From the NCBI RefSeq assembly GCF_027579695.1, contig NC_083570.1, forward strand, positions 98,730,463-98,794,462: a stretch of DNA of 64,000 bases. Reading direction: 5' to 3'. The position numbers were made by a program, and so were the translations under genes. Below the pieces are notes generated by a model. It was not told the origin of the DNA and did not search any database. It was given only the letters and a program-made list of their open reading frames with translations. The stretch comes from Neoarius graeffei. Taxonomy: Eukaryota; Chordata; Actinopteri; Siluriformes; Ariidae. Below are positions 1 through 13,700 of the stretch, in pieces; position 1 is the first letter of the stretch; each line of letters starts with the position of its first letter.

Positions 1-349
1 TGACAAAGAACCTCTGCGGCCAGTCTACGGCTCGAAAATCAGCACGTCACACGTGCGCCCTCCGTGCGTTTCTTGCGTTTTTTGCACGTAGACCAGCCGT
101 CGGAGCACGTACGGCCGGTTGTGACCAAAGCTTAATGTATATGTGCCTTTTGATACTAAGAAATATGAGAATCTTTAGCTCAGCTGGACCAAAGGGTCTG
201 GTGGGTTTATGCCATGGGGTCCTGAGGTCAGTGTAAAGAGGTAGGGTTGGTTTCCTGCAGCAGAACTTTGAAAAATGTGACAAATAATATCTTGAAACTT
301 GGTATATATGGGTGGGTGGGTGGGGGGGTAGAGATCACTCTGTCTTCTT
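1..349. other. brd8 intron, no feature seen
   Basis: Non-coding intron sequence with a short G-rich run near 310-330. No gene or known repeat recognised. Confidence 0.4.
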
Positions 350-470
350 GTTATTTGTCGAAGTCAGCATTCATAATAAGTGTCCTATTCCTTCGATTGC
401 TTGCGTTCTGATATAAGCGAGAGCAGGGGGATACGTAAGTGAGCAGTGGCTCATAGCTGATCTTGTTTTC
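350..470 (+). repeat. 3' end of tandem-module repeat (family of 11.4-12.2 kb)
   Basis: The block with TAAGTGTCCTATTCCTTCG and GATATAAGCGAGA recurs near 12145-12245 at the end of the tandem-module element there. Only this end is present. Confidence 0.6.
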
Positions 471-499
471 AAACTTCTTTGAGCTTTTGAACCAGTCAA

Positions 500-1195
500 A
501 AAAAAATTCAAAAAATTTTAATGCTTAAAAATGAAGAATGTCAACAAACCGGCGAAATGACAGGAGCAATTTGTGAAAAATGTTATAATTCTTGAAAAAA
601 AAAAAGATGCGTTCTTACCATCAGATATTTTCATTTCATATTTTGTTGCTTTTGGGGGGGGGGGGGGGGGTTGTTTTCGAGTAATAATAATAGGTTCAAT
701 TTATATCGCGCCTTTCTCAAAACCCAAGCTCGCTTTACAATTATAGGCTGAAAAAAAAAAAAAGTCCGCCAAATAGAGGTCAGGATATCATTCCAGTGGT
801 GTAGCAGCCACAGTCCCACCAAAAGGCGCACGAAAACAAGTCCCACCTCCAGCACAGACGCCGCCAGCAACATCGCTCGGAACACCGCGCCATGGATCCA
901 CAAAGCGAGCACAGAAGCACCGCCACGCAGAGCGCCGGTACGTCCCAAACCGCCTGCACAGCCGCCGCGACGCCACCGAGCAACATCGCTCGGAACACCA
1001 CGCCAAGCACTAAAGCACAGAGCGCTGGACGACCACGATGTAAAATGAGCAGAGTTTTTATTTCATCCTCGTTTGGTTCAGCAACACGCTCCACCGTTTT
1101 GTGTTTTTCTCTGCTCATGGTATGTGAGCTGATAGCCGAGTAGTAGAGTAGCCAAGCACGCGATTGCTCTCTCCAGTGAATGTGCATAGAATAAT
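500..1195 (+). repeat. Dispersed repeat shared with 36.0-36.6 kb
   Basis: AACCGGCGAAATGACAGGAG and the block from AGAGTTTTTATTTC to GAATGTGCATAGAATA recur in the same order near 36150-36590. The middle differs: a G homopolymer (651-670), a short fish-type LINE-tail sequence (680-745) and a GC-rich segment with an internal repeat of GCAACATCGCTCGGAACACC (868 and 979). Confidence 0.6.
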
Positions 1196-1295
1196 TATTG
1201 ATACCCGTTAAATCAGACTGTTTACTGATTAAAAACCTGTCTAGATATCACTGTGATGGTCACTGTGTGTGTGTGATTAGCAGCTGCGGTAACAG

Positions 1296-1456
1296 AATGT
1301 TCCGGTCCAGAGTCGGTGCTGGCGGTACAGTCTGGGTCGGAGCAGACAGAGGTGAGAGAGGGAGAGCTGGTGGAGGACCTGGTGGCTGTGTCTTACATGG
1401 AGGACGAGTTGGACCTGGAGACAGTGGGGGATATTATAGCCATTATTGAAGAAAAG
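1296..1456 (+). CDS. brd8: brd8 exon with [11 protein letters not shown] segment
   Basis: The reading frame runs through [19 protein letters not shown] to IIEEK and stops at a GTACAA donor. It mirrors the BRD8 segment that precedes VDD..EVLD. The acceptor is taken as AACAG at 1291-1295, which leaves two bases to complete a Glu codon. That start is the least certain edge because the polypyrimidine tract is weak. Confidence 0.85.
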
Positions 1457-1663
1457 GTACAAATAACAGGCCTCGAGACGCACAAACGCATCATTTGGAG
1501 GTGCTGTTTTCAGATTTTATGACCGATCTGTGAGTTTCTTTCTCCTCTCAGAGAAATTTAGAGACCAAATTACCTTTTTTTTTTTCTTTTGAACAATTCT
1601 GTGATGGTACACTGTATGGATAGATACAGCTCAGATTTTGCAGGCAGATGCTGCTGCTTTTCT

Positions 1664-1704
<41 letters not shown>

Positions 1705-4700
1705 GTTGATGACTCAGTGGAGGTGTTGGATGCAGCAGCAGTGGAGGCTGCGCTGTCTCTGTGCGAGGAAGCAGTAGCCGGGGGCCACGCTCTCTCAGAC
1801 CCCTGGGAAACCCAGCCCTTTAAACCACCTGAGCCCGAGTCCAGAGTTTTCACCAGTCCCCAGCTTAGCTCTTCCTCACCTGTGCCCGCCACCATCGTGG
1901 TGGAATCCGTGATGGTGGAAGAGGTCGGACAGGCCGGAGTGTCCGAGATGCCCACGGAGGACCCCAATTCTGCAGCCATTTCAGGAAACGCGCACGAGCC
2001 TGAGACAGCAGGTGACGAAGAGAGGGACGGCGAGGAGGATGGAGCGAGGGGGGAGGAGGAGCAGACGGAGAACAGAACACCCAGTCCATCGGTAAAGTGC
2101 GAGAGCGAGGAGTGGACGCAGCCGGAAGCAGAGACGCCCTGCCTCGACTCGGAGGACAGCTCCGCCTCCGGGAGAGACCCAAAGGTACGAGATTTTAAAC
2201 GCGATTCACAAAAATGAATAGGGGTTAAAATGCTGATGACACGAACACGACTCTATGCAATTTCTTAAATAAACTATACAACATGGCAAACATGTTAGAT
2301 TTCTGTTATAATTACGTGAAAAGAAGCTGTTGTTACGCGAATATCCAACTTTTAATTGCACAGCGCAAGAAAACTGGGTCCATGGCTCACGGCCATGTTG
2401 TAACGTCAGCGGGAGAACACGCTGCGGTTCACTGGCTGTTCTACTCTGGTTCTACTCAATGGAAATGGCGCATGAAAACGCCGGTGAACTCTCTAGTGCT
2501 AGCTCTTCCTCTTCTGGGAGTCTAGAATTGTGTTGATCTCTTCCGAATAGAATCTATGATAGCCTACCCTCTTTACCCTTTGCCTCTCTTTGCTAGGCGG
2601 CAGTTACATGAAAGCCGCAAGCTTTCACAAGCAAATACATGACTGATATCACGCCGACTTTATGATTACATTTATGATTATCATGTAGAATCTATAGCTC
2701 TACGTACCTTTATCTTATGTCATTTCACAACACATGTTCTGACAGGAGGACTGTCTTTGGATCCGGCATAGCTACTAGTAGACCCCCTCCGGAATACTGG
2801 CAGTGTTGCCAGATTGGGAGGTTTCCCTCTAGGTTGGGCGGTTTCAAGTGCATTTCGGTGGGTTTTGAACATATTTTGGGCTGGAAAACTTCAACATGAC
2901 GTTTTCCAGCCCAAAATATGTTCAAAACCCACCAAAATGCACTTGAAACCGCCCAATTGGGCGGGAAACCTCCCAATCTGGCAACACCGTGTAGGCACTG
3001 CTGATGGTAGTAACACACGTTTGTGCTGAACTGAACACCCAAGAGATTCTTTTAAGCTGGGAAGGGTGTCAAAACAATCCAAATCGAAGTGTTCAGAGCA
3101 CAGGACGGATGTTGGTGAGGGCTCCCACTTGTCACGAGTGCACCTGACTTGCTTCACCCACTTCGCATGCAGCTCGGGATCTCTGGGAAACTTGAATAAA
3201 CTTACCCCATCCTTGTGGGTTTTGGAGCAAAAGCCGGCAACACAATGCGAAGGCATATAATGTATAATAATGTATAATAATGACAAACTGAACACCTCTC
3301 GCATCAACAACAAACTGGTAAGTTAGGAGGAAGGTTCTTTCGCTGACGTCATATAGCTCCTCCTCCTCTTTCGTCTCCTGGGTGCTGCAGCCCCGTCAAA
3401 TTTGCCCAAATAGCTGCGTTTTTTATCATAACTTGTAAAATAGGCGCCTTCATGAATTAATATATGGATCATCGGGAATTACTTTTTATGTTATAAAACA
3501 TCACCAAAGATGTCAAAAACTTGTCATCAGCACTTTAAAGCTTTCCAAAAGGGTTTTAAAAACAAAGGAGCTGACATCTTTAGTTTGATCTCAGGCAAAA
3601 ACCAAATCCCCTTCTCTCTCTCTTTTTCTCTCTCTCTCTCTCTAGGAGGTGAAGGATGAAGATGGAGGGAGTGAAGTGGATGCAGATGAAGGGATGGAGA
3701 TGAAAGAATGCGGAGAGGGGCCGTATCTTTCAGAGGTGGACCCACCGGCCAGCGAGAGCGAGGACGGGTACGGAACTAACTCCCAACGCTACACCACGGC
3801 AGATTCCACCGCCAGCAGCCCTGCGTCATCCCAGTTGTGAGTAGTGTGTGAGTGTTTGCAGAGTTGGAGCAAGAATGGAATAGTTAATGAAGCACATATC
3901 ACGTGTGTTCTATTCTATTCTATTATACAACCCCGATTCCAAAAAAGTTGGGACAAAGTACAAATTGTAAATAAAAACGGAATGCAATGATTTACAAATC
4001 TCAAAAACTGATCTTGTATTCACAATAGAACATAGACAACATATCAGATGTTGAAAGTGAGACATTTTGAAATTTCATGCCACATTTTGGCTCATTTGAA
4101 ATTTCGTGACAGCAACACATCTCAAAAAAGTTGGGACAGGGGCAATAAGAGGCTGGAAAAGTTAAAGGTACAAAAAAGGAACAGCTGGAGGACCAAATTG
4201 CAACTCATTAGGTCAATTGGCAATAGGTCATTAACATGACTGGGTATAAAAAGAGCATCTTGGAGTGGCAGCGGCTCTCAGAAGTAAAGATGGGAAGAGG
4301 ATCACCAATCCCCCTAATTCTGCACCGACAAATAGTGGAGCAATATCAGAAAGGAGTTCGACAGTGTAAAATTGCAAAGAGTTTGAACATATCATCATCT
4401 ACAGTGCATAATCTCATCAAAAGATTCAGAGAATCTGGAAGAATCTCTGTGCGTAAGGGTCAAGGCCGGAAAACCATACTGGGTGCCCGTGATCTTCGGG
4501 CCCTTAGACGGCACTGCATCACATACAGGCATGCTTCTGTATTGGAAATCACAAAATGGGCTCAGGAATATTTCCAGAGAACATTATCTGTGAACACAAT
4601 TCACCGTGCCATCCGCCGTTGCCAGCTAAAACTCTATAGTTCAAAGAAGAAGCCGTATCTAAACATGATCCAGAAGCGCAGACGTCTTCTCTGGGCCAAG

Positions 4701-7700
4701 GCTCATTTAAAATGGACTGTGGCAAAGTGGAAAACTGTTCTGTGGTCAGACGAATCAAAATTTGAAGTTCTTTATGCAAATCAGGGACGCCGTGTCATTC
4801 GGACTAAAGAGGAGAAGGACGACCCAAGTTGTTATCAGCGCTCAGTTCAGAAGCCTGAATCTCTGATGGTATGGGGTTGCATTAGTGCATGTGGCATGGG
4901 CAGCTTACACATCTGGAAAGACACCATCAATGCTGAAAGGTATATCCAGGTTCTAGAGCAACATATGCTCCCATCCAGACGACGTCTCTTTCAGGGAAGA
5001 CCTTGCATTTTCCAACATGACAATGCCAAACCACATACTGCATCAATTACAGCATCATGGCTGCGTAGAAGAAGGGTCCGGGTACTGAACTGGCCAGCCT
5101 GCAGTCCAGATCTTTCACCCATAGAAAACATTTGGCGCATCATAAAACGGAAGATACGACAAAAAAGACCTAAGACAGTTGAGCAACTAGAATCCTACAT
5201 TAGACAAGAATGGGTTAACATTCCTATCCCTAAACTTGAGCAACTTGTCTCCTCAGTCCCCAGACGTTTACAGACTGTTGTAAAGAGAAAAGGGGATGTC
5301 TCACAATGGTAAACATGGCCTTGTCCCAACTTTTTTGAGATGTGTTGTTGTCATGAAATTTAAAATCACCTAATTTTTCTCTTTAAATGATACATTTTCT
5401 CAGTTTAAACATTTGATATGTCATCTATGTTCTATTCTGAATCAAATATGGAATTTTGAAACTTCCACATCATTGCATTCCGTTTTTATTTACAATTTGT
5501 ACTTTGTCCCAACTTTTTTGGAATCGGGGTTGTATTATATTTCATCATGTTGTTTGTCCTGTCTGTTTGCCAGTTCGATGTGTAGTGAGGATCAGGAGGC
5601 TTTGCAGGCTCAGAAAATCTGGAAGAAGGCCATCATGCTGGTGTGGCGTGCAGCAGCCAATCACAGGTTATCTGTAGGATATATATATATATGCAATTTA
5701 AAATCAGTTTGTTTGTTTGTTTAATCATGAATTAGTTCCTGGCTGATGATTTGAGATTCATGTCTGTTCATATGCGCAGGTATGCGAGTGTGTTTCTGCA
5801 GCCTGTCTCAGATGACATCGCTCCTGGATACCACAGCATCGTACACAGGTATTAAAACACACAGGCATGATCTAGAGGTCGTATTTCTAAGAGTAAGCAC
5901 TAAACTTTTTTTCCCCCAATCCTAATTGAAGGAAAATGAAAGCGGTGAACTTTTATTTATTGATTTTCGTTGTAGTGAAAGCGTGTGTGCTGAGCATAGA
6001 CTGTAAAAATAATGGACAAAGCCTCTGTGATGTCACTCAGGGTTTCTGAAGAGCAGGTTTGAAGCTCAAATAAGGAGGCTGTGGGTGTCACCATCTTGGC
6101 AACTCCTGACTCCACGTAACTCCCAGCGAGTCCATAAATGGAGAAAGGGGCGGGGATGGTGAAGCCTGCCCACTGGAATTGCTGGGTTTCAAATCTTTAG
6201 CTGGCGGTCTGCCGAAGCTCTGTTGGCAAAGCGTTTGTACGGAGAAGCTGCATCGCTCGCATGAAAAATGCCTCACGCTTGCGTTGTTCGAATCAATCAA
6301 ACCGTGAAACTGATAAAAGTTTCTTCAGGGTTCGCCATGAACTAATAAAAAAGGGTGAACGAACACAGGATTTCACAAAAAGACGTGGAGAAAGGTGGCT
6401 TTTGAACCTCTCAGTGAATCAAAGGGAGCCGAGTCGAAGCGTGCTCGAGTTTGCAGTGATCACTTGGTGAAAGGTTTGTATTTCCCTCTCAGCTACGGCC
6501 TTAGTGTTTTCCAAGTACTTTTCTTGCTGCGTGTCGTTATTTTACGCTACTTTTTTTAGTCACGAAGTGCTAAAGTCCCCAGCTGTTTCTTTGTTTCCTC
6601 CTCACAAATCCATACGCGTGAAGGTCGCGACAAAATTCTTCCCCAGCCGTACAGTTACAACGCGCCGTGATCACTTCTCTGTCTTGTTTAACTAAGATCC
6701 AGGTCTTTAAAGGGGTTTCTGATGATCTTTGTGAATGATTTAGCTGAGAGATAAGAGCCAACACAAGTGAGAATCAAGCCAACTGTTGTTTGTTTGCACT
6801 TCGTTATAAAGACACAAAAGAAAAGCTTAAAAAAAACAGACTTACACGGGCAAAAACAATACAGGATTCATTGGGCAGCGACTTGATAGCGAGGTCCTTT
6901 ACCCAGCCACATACAAAAAAAAAGTTGTAAGCCTCCATACTCTTCCACGCTTTCATCTGTTTTGCGGTGTAGAAGGACGTCTGCAACACCAGATAGTTCG
7001 AGATGTCGGGGAACTCGACTGAAGGGTAGTTTTCAAGATCGTATGACAAATCCTTCTTTCCCAGACTGTCAAGTCGAGTTTATTTGTATAGCGCTTTTAA
7101 CAATAAACATTGTCACAAAGCAGCTTTACAGAATTTGAACAACTTAAAACATGAGCTAATTTTATCCCTAATCTATCCCCAATGAGCAAGCATGCGGTGA
7201 CGGTGGCAAGGAAAAACTCCCTCAGATGACATGAGGAAGAAACCTCGAGAGGAACCAGACTCAAAAGGGAACCCATCCTCACCTGGACAACAACAGACAA
7301 CATGACTATAACATTAACAGTTTTAACATGAAGTCAGTTTCGTTGATGTTATAAACTCTTCACTGATGGAAACTTGAGTGCAAAACTGTTCATGACAACT
7401 GCAGTCCTAAAGTTAGCAAGTCAACTGAAGTCCTCAGCCATAAAAGCATTACTGTAAGAGTCCAGAGCGTCTTCCAAGTGTGACTTTCAACTGTCCATAT
7501 GGGGCCGTCCTCTACAGGAGTATGACAGCATCCATACATCCCAGTTTACCAAAACACTCTGTCTGAGGACCCTCCAGATCTACTCCTTTACCTCATAAAC
7601 ACCATTAACAAAAGGCTTGACTAAACAGATATGTTTTCAGCCAAGACTTAAACGCTGAGACTGTGTCTGATTCCCGAACACTACTTGGAAGGCTGTTCCA

Positions 7701-10700
7701 TAACTGTGGGGCTTTGTAAGAAAAGGCTCCGCCCCCTGATGTAGCCTTTTTTATATATATATATATATAGATATATATATAGATATATATATATATATAC
7801 ACACACACATATATATTCACTATATATATTGCTCGCCCCGCTGTAAGGGCTCTAATGCCGGAGTTGGGCGATTACTAACTCCACCTAGGGCATCCAGACT
7901 TTCCCCTACAGAAACTACACTGTTCTCACGCTCACTGACCTTCTCTAAAGCCTGCATACGCGCTTCTAGCACTGTAATCTTCTCCGTCAGAGAGCTAACT
8001 AATCTGCACTTATCGCAAATAAAGCTATCAATAGCGACGGAGGAAGAATGACTAAACATCCTGCACTCAGCACACTGAACAGGCTGAAAATGTGCCATGA
8101 TGAAAAGATTCACGTACCTTAATCGAAGATCTGTTGATATTAAAGCAGATCCGATGTAGATGGCCTCCGCTTGTGGTCTTTACACAGGAGGAGAAAAAGA
8201 AAGTTTCTGGTCTCGGTGTTCTTCCGAAAAAAGAGAGAAAAACAAAGGAAAGTGGAAGTACAAAAAGGAAAGCGACAGTAAAATAAAAATGAAGAGGATA
8301 CTGGAAAATTATTTGTAGAAAAAAGTTTTAAAAGATTAGTAATTAATGTCGGCGCAAACAACTCAGGAACCAGGAAGTATGTGTCGGATAACTAGAATTT
8401 CACCAGTAGAAAGGATCTGTGTGCTGATCTGTGTGCAGACTGTAGGGGTCGATTCCATTGCACACAACAATCTTCTGAATAGATCTAAAGCCTGCAGTGG
8501 CTTCTAGATTACGAGCGTACTCTGATAACTTATCGCTAGTTGTTTGCACTACAGCAGCCGTTTAGACCACCAGCTATTTCACTTCGGGTAAAACCGCTAA
8601 GAAAAGTCACGTGACTGAAACCCAGCAATAGTATGGTTGGAACACGCCTACTAACCTCGAAGCTAACAAGCTACTGGCTAAATTAAAAGAAGCCACTCCA
8701 GAAGATACAGACCATAACGTCAACAGTTGGTTTACAAAAATAAAAACGCCCACCGCACATGTAACCCTCCGCTAACATATTTGATCAGGGACTTTCGTCT
8801 TTTCAGTCTTAATTCTTGTTAATAAAAACAAATTAGCGGTAATATTTTCCCCTGATAGCTTAGGGTGTTTTCACACCTGGTCCCCTTTAAAGGAACCAGA
8901 CTCAGTCCTCTTTAAGTGGACCAAAAAGTGGACCAACAGAAAAAGAACTCAGTTCTTTTTGTGTTCACACTGTGAATTTATTACAAAGAGGACTGGGTTC
9001 TCTTTCTGGTCCAGTTAAGCTTTGATGGGGCCTCAGTCCTCTTTCTGTTCACACCAGGTCCTCTAGAGCCCTCAGACCCCCAGTGCACGGAATTCTGGGT
9101 AATTTTCTCTTGAATCAAAATGTCTGCTGCCATGCTTGCCCTGCTGTATTCTTTGATCAAAATAGTGCGGATTAAGGAAAATAGATTTATTCCAGCGGCT
9201 GTGGTAAGTTCCAAAAGGAAGTTGGGTTTCCCTGCTACAGTCACGTGACCAACTACGGCAAACGAAGAAGGTTAAACTACAGTGAAAAAGGCGAAGTGAA
9301 CCCGGTGTGCTTTTTGTTCACAATGCGCAGATTAGGCGAACTGTACCGTTGATTTTTAGCGAACCGTACTGAAACCACCTCCTGAGGTGGTCTCAGTTCG
9401 GTTCGCTTTAAAGGGGTCTGGATAGGGTTGGAGTGTTCATATATGCGCAAAAAATGCTGAGTCATCGATCTGAGTTCGGTTAGATGGCTGAAAGGGACCA
9501 AGTGTGAAAACACCCTTCGATAACTAGCATTAGCTTGGTTCATAGCTAGCTTGCTAGCGATATAGCTAGCTAGGAGTGGCTGAAGTCGATGGCCAGTCTA
9601 TGATGGTCACATAGCACAGTGTATTTGATATGAAACAATTGACCAAACCCGCGATTTAGTTAAGAGGTGAATGATTAACTGTTGCTACACGAATCTTCAT
9701 GTTGAATGGATATTATTTCTATTCCAAAATGTAATTTTTTTTTAGTCGCTTAAACTGTCAAATTGTCAATCTGAGCCTAATTTACTGGCGGGGAGACCCC
9801 GATAAACTTCATCGGCAGTGATTACTTCAGAAATATTGAATGGTAAATACAGTCTAATAAAGCAAATTAAAGTAAGTTAGAGGTGTAGTAAGTAGTGTGC
9901 AGAGATGGGTGTAATGCGTTACTAAGTAACGCGGTACTGTACTCACACTACAGTTGTCGGTAACGTAGTAGTGTAACGCGTTACTGTTATAAGTTTATTA
10001 ATCACATTACAGTTCCTAACATAGTAGAGTAACGCGTTACTTTTATAAGTTCATTAATCACACTACAGTTCCTAATGGTGCGCACTGCCGTGGCGTTGCC
10101 AAAGTTTAAAGTGCGATGGCTGAGGGAGAACGAGCGGAGAGAAGCCGCGAAGAATTTACTGCTTGCAGAGTGTCGCGCTCGCGCTTCAGTTCTTCATGCG
10201 CCCGTTTTGGGGAATAAGACTCCCGCCGCCTCCTACAGCACTGTGGCTGAGAAGGAGTTCTTTGACTTTGACGAGGAGGAAAACACGTCTTCCTTCAGCT
10301 GTGACACAGAGTATTTGCAATCGGGGTCAGAGATGGAAGTACTTAATCGGTTTCCTCATATAAAAATATATCACTGAAATTAAACCCCCGTCTAGTGCGC
10401 CAGTCGAGAGGCTGTTCAGCCTGGGTGGTCTCGTGCTGAGGCCTTGAAGAAACAGGTTGTCAGACAACAGATTTGAAAGATTGCTCCTCATGCGCTACAA
10501 TCATTGCTTTAGCGGGGAGCACCCCCAGTAAGTTAACGAAGTCTGTTTGCAAGGCTAGACCGACAATCAAACGTGTTTAATTGACTTCATCTAGGTTAAA
10601 TGGTCATTGTGGTATTTAAGTTTTAAGGCATTTATGCTGTGTTTTCTTTATAGACTACCTCTTATTTAACTTTTAACAGTGTCTGCAGGCGATTTAATTT

Positions 10701-13700
10701 GTGCTATTTTTAGTCAGTGCTGTTTTCAAGCTAGCCTCTTATTTGTTTTAGACTTTTGAGGAGGCTTGTTTTTTTGGCATAAGCCTGTCCACAGACCCAT
10801 ACTGACTCTTCTTCCTCTGTACCACTTGTTCATGTTGTCATCATGACATTTAAGCCTTAATTTTTTTTATTAAAGGGCGTTAAAGAAAGGCTTGCCTTGT
10901 GTCTTACTGATTGAAATAGGAAGTGTGCCTGCACATATAGGCCTAGGGTTTTGGGTTTTTTTTCTTAACGCTGTAGCTGAGTAATGCAATGTAAGGAGTT
11001 ACTGTTCATAAAGAGTAATGAAGTAATGTAATGCATTACATTTTTTTACAGTAGCGAGTAATGTGTAATTGATTACTTTTTTTAAGTAACGACCCCAACA
11101 CTGGTAGTGTGTAATAGTTGTGTCTTGCATGGAAAAGCTCTGAGACGAAAATAGGCAAGGCTGCATAAATTATTTACATAATTCCATCACCTGCTATGAA
11201 TTTGGATTGAGTTCTGAGGTAATGCCAGCTAGCGGCTAACAAGATGACAAAATCCAGCTGTCACTCAAATTGGCCCCGCCCCAATTATGCATAAATGTAT
11301 GGCTCGATATTATTTAAACTGTTGAATTATATATAAATTCATGTACAGTTGTCATGAAGGGGGAAACTAGCTATAGAGACTAACCCCCCACCCACCCCTT
11401 TTTAATTTTTCATTTTATTTATATATATATATATATATATAATTTTTTTTTTTAAATACACCCGCTCCGACGGAGTGGGAGGTCCGTCCGTCCATATCTC
11501 TGTATTTCCATCTGTCTGAAACACCCTTTTTCCCAGCAACCACAAATCGTAGCCACCTGGTACTGAGCTTCAGCTTGGGGTTCTATACTGTATTTACCGT
11601 TTTCAGGTCTGTCGCACATCGACTTCCTTTTTACCGACTGAATGTATTTACGAAACATATAGCGTGGATTTACAAAATTTTCGTAGCACTTTTCTCAGCA
11701 ACTACAAATCACAACTGCTTGATATTTGGTACTGAGCTTCAGCTTGGGGTTCTATACTGTATTTACCGTTTTCAGGTCTGTCGCACATCGACTTCCTGTT
11801 TACCGACTGAATGTATTTACGAAACATATAGCGTGGATTTGCAAAATTTTCATAGCACTTTTCTCAGCAAGTACAAATCACAACTGCTTGATATTTGGTA
11901 TCGAGCTTCAGCTTGGGGTTCTATACCGTGTGTACCGTTTTCAGGTCTGTTGCACATCAACTTCCTGTTTACCGACTGAATGTATTTACAAAACATATAG
12001 GGTGGATTTTGACGCTATTTCGAGAAGCAAAATGCTATTTCAAAATGCCAGTTTACCAGGATGCTATTTGAAATCCGTGGGGAGAGACACTGCTCTTTAC
12101 TTACTTGTTTCAGGGTTAATTATTTGTTGAAGTCGACATTCATTGTAAGTGTCCTATTCCTTCGCTTGCTTGCTTCCTTCGATTCTGATATAAGCGAGAA
12201 TGGGGGATACTGTATGTAAGTGAGCGGTAGCTCCCAGTTGATTTTGGTTTTGGGGTTTTTTTTGTACCAGGCTATAAATATGTTGCTGTAAATTTAGACA
12301 TTTTAACATGGGGGTCTATGGGAATTGACTCGCTTTTGGAGCCTGCCTCAAGTGGCCATTTGAGGAACTGCAGATTTTAGCACTTCCGCATTGGCTTCAC
12401 TTTTCAGGAGCGGAGGTTGCCGCTTGGTGCTGAGCTTAAAAGAAATGTTAAGCATGTTAATGTTTTCAGGAAGTTGTGATAGGCACTAAGCGCTATAAAT
12501 AGTGTCTGTAACTGTTTGACTGACAGGTGTTCAACTTTAGTCACTCAAACCTCCTGTCCCCTCGATCAGGCCCATGGACCTGTCTGCAATCAAGAAGAAC
12601 ATCGAGACGGGGCAGATCCGCACGACAGCCGAGTTCCAGCGAGACATCATGCTAATGTTTCAGAACGCAGTCATGTACAACAGCTCAGATCACGACGTCT
12701 ACCACATGGCCCTGGAGATGCAGCGCGACGTCCTGGAGCAGATCCAGCAGTTCCTGGCCACTCAGCTCATCATGCAGACGTCCGAATCAGGCATCAGCGC
12801 CAAGAGCCTGCGCGGACGAGAGGCCAACCGTAAACAGGACCCGAACGACAAGGTGAGATGTACACACCCAACGTGCTGATTGTGGTGGAAGGAAGAGCGG
12901 TCAGAAACCCAATTTCATTTTCTCACGGGTGGAGAAACGCTCTACAAGCCTGCTCCAGTCCCTGCCAATAAGGATAGCGTTACACCCCCTAACTTACCCA
13001 CAGTCTCGTATACTCAGAACCTGAGCCCAGCACACACACACGCGCGCGCCGACAGTATTTAGAGACAGAACCAGCTGCCATGCCCAGAAGGAAAAGCAAC
13101 AACTTCAAACAAGATGCTAACAGACAGGTCAGTGAGATGAAACGTGTACATCCACACGGAACCGGGTTACACCTGGCAGTGTTCATAAAACATGCATCCA
13201 AAACAAGACCAGTATATTAAAATACAGTTAAATCAGATCTATCTATCTAGGCCATCCTTAAAAAAAAAATCCGTTTCCTGTCCACCGGGTGAGCAAAAAA
13301 ATTTTCGGGAGGTAGGGAGGTTTTTTTTTTTATATATATATATATATGGATGGATAAGAAATCGCAATGCTGTGTTTGCTTTTTCTTTCAGTACTTTTTT
13401 ATTACAAAAGCAGACACATTTAATAAAATGACAGTTTAATCAACTGAAACTTGTACAAGAACTTTAAGTTAGCATTTTAAATGCTGACTGCAACATTTGC
13501 AAAACTTTTACAAAGGTACTTAAAATGTCCGACACACGGACTTTTTGTAGTTCTAAATCGAGCGTTAGGCCTAGTTCGGATGAAATTACACTATTAAAAT
13601 GATCACTGAATGATTTGTTTTTCTGAATCTTTACTATTTTGTTGTTCGCTAGAATACCATTTTGCGATTTCACACTTAAGCAAATGTTTGAAAACTCGGG

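Larger units (their letters stand above)
7070..8435 (-). mobile_element. LINE, 5' and 3' ends present, middle deleted, nested
   Basis: 1366 bp flanked by CAGACTGT on both sides (7062-7069 and 8436-8443). The uninterrupted site is seen in the sister element near 15308-15316. On the minus strand it has a 5' leader, ORF1 start, AT microsatellite, reverse-transcriptase C-terminus and a long 3' UTR ending in GCGCTATACAAATAAACTCG. Most of ORF2 is gone. Confidence 0.75.
6178..8629 (-). mobile_element. THAP/SWIM-type DNA transposon (ISL2EU-like), copy 1, interrupted
   Basis: Ends ATTGCTGGGTTTCA and TGAAACCCAGCAAT are inverted; a copy in opposite orientation is at 15137-16228. It keeps part of a THAP exon on the + strand (6300-6475, ending in [12 protein letters not shown]) and, from the other end on the minus strand, an exon with [14 protein letters not shown] and a SWIM-like CNCTAG. 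A LINE has inserted at 7070-8435. The ISL2EU label rests on the gene pair and a possible AT target duplication. Confidence 0.6.

Noticed and set aside
892..1143. Possible extra brd8 exon (open frame of 83 codons)
   Set aside because: Part of a dispersed repeat shared with 36.4 kb and without BRD8 similarity.
11575..12130. Overlapping open frames of 134 codons with repeated peptide
   Set aside because: The repeated peptide is the 169-bp non-coding module translated; 169 is not a multiple of three so each copy changes frame.
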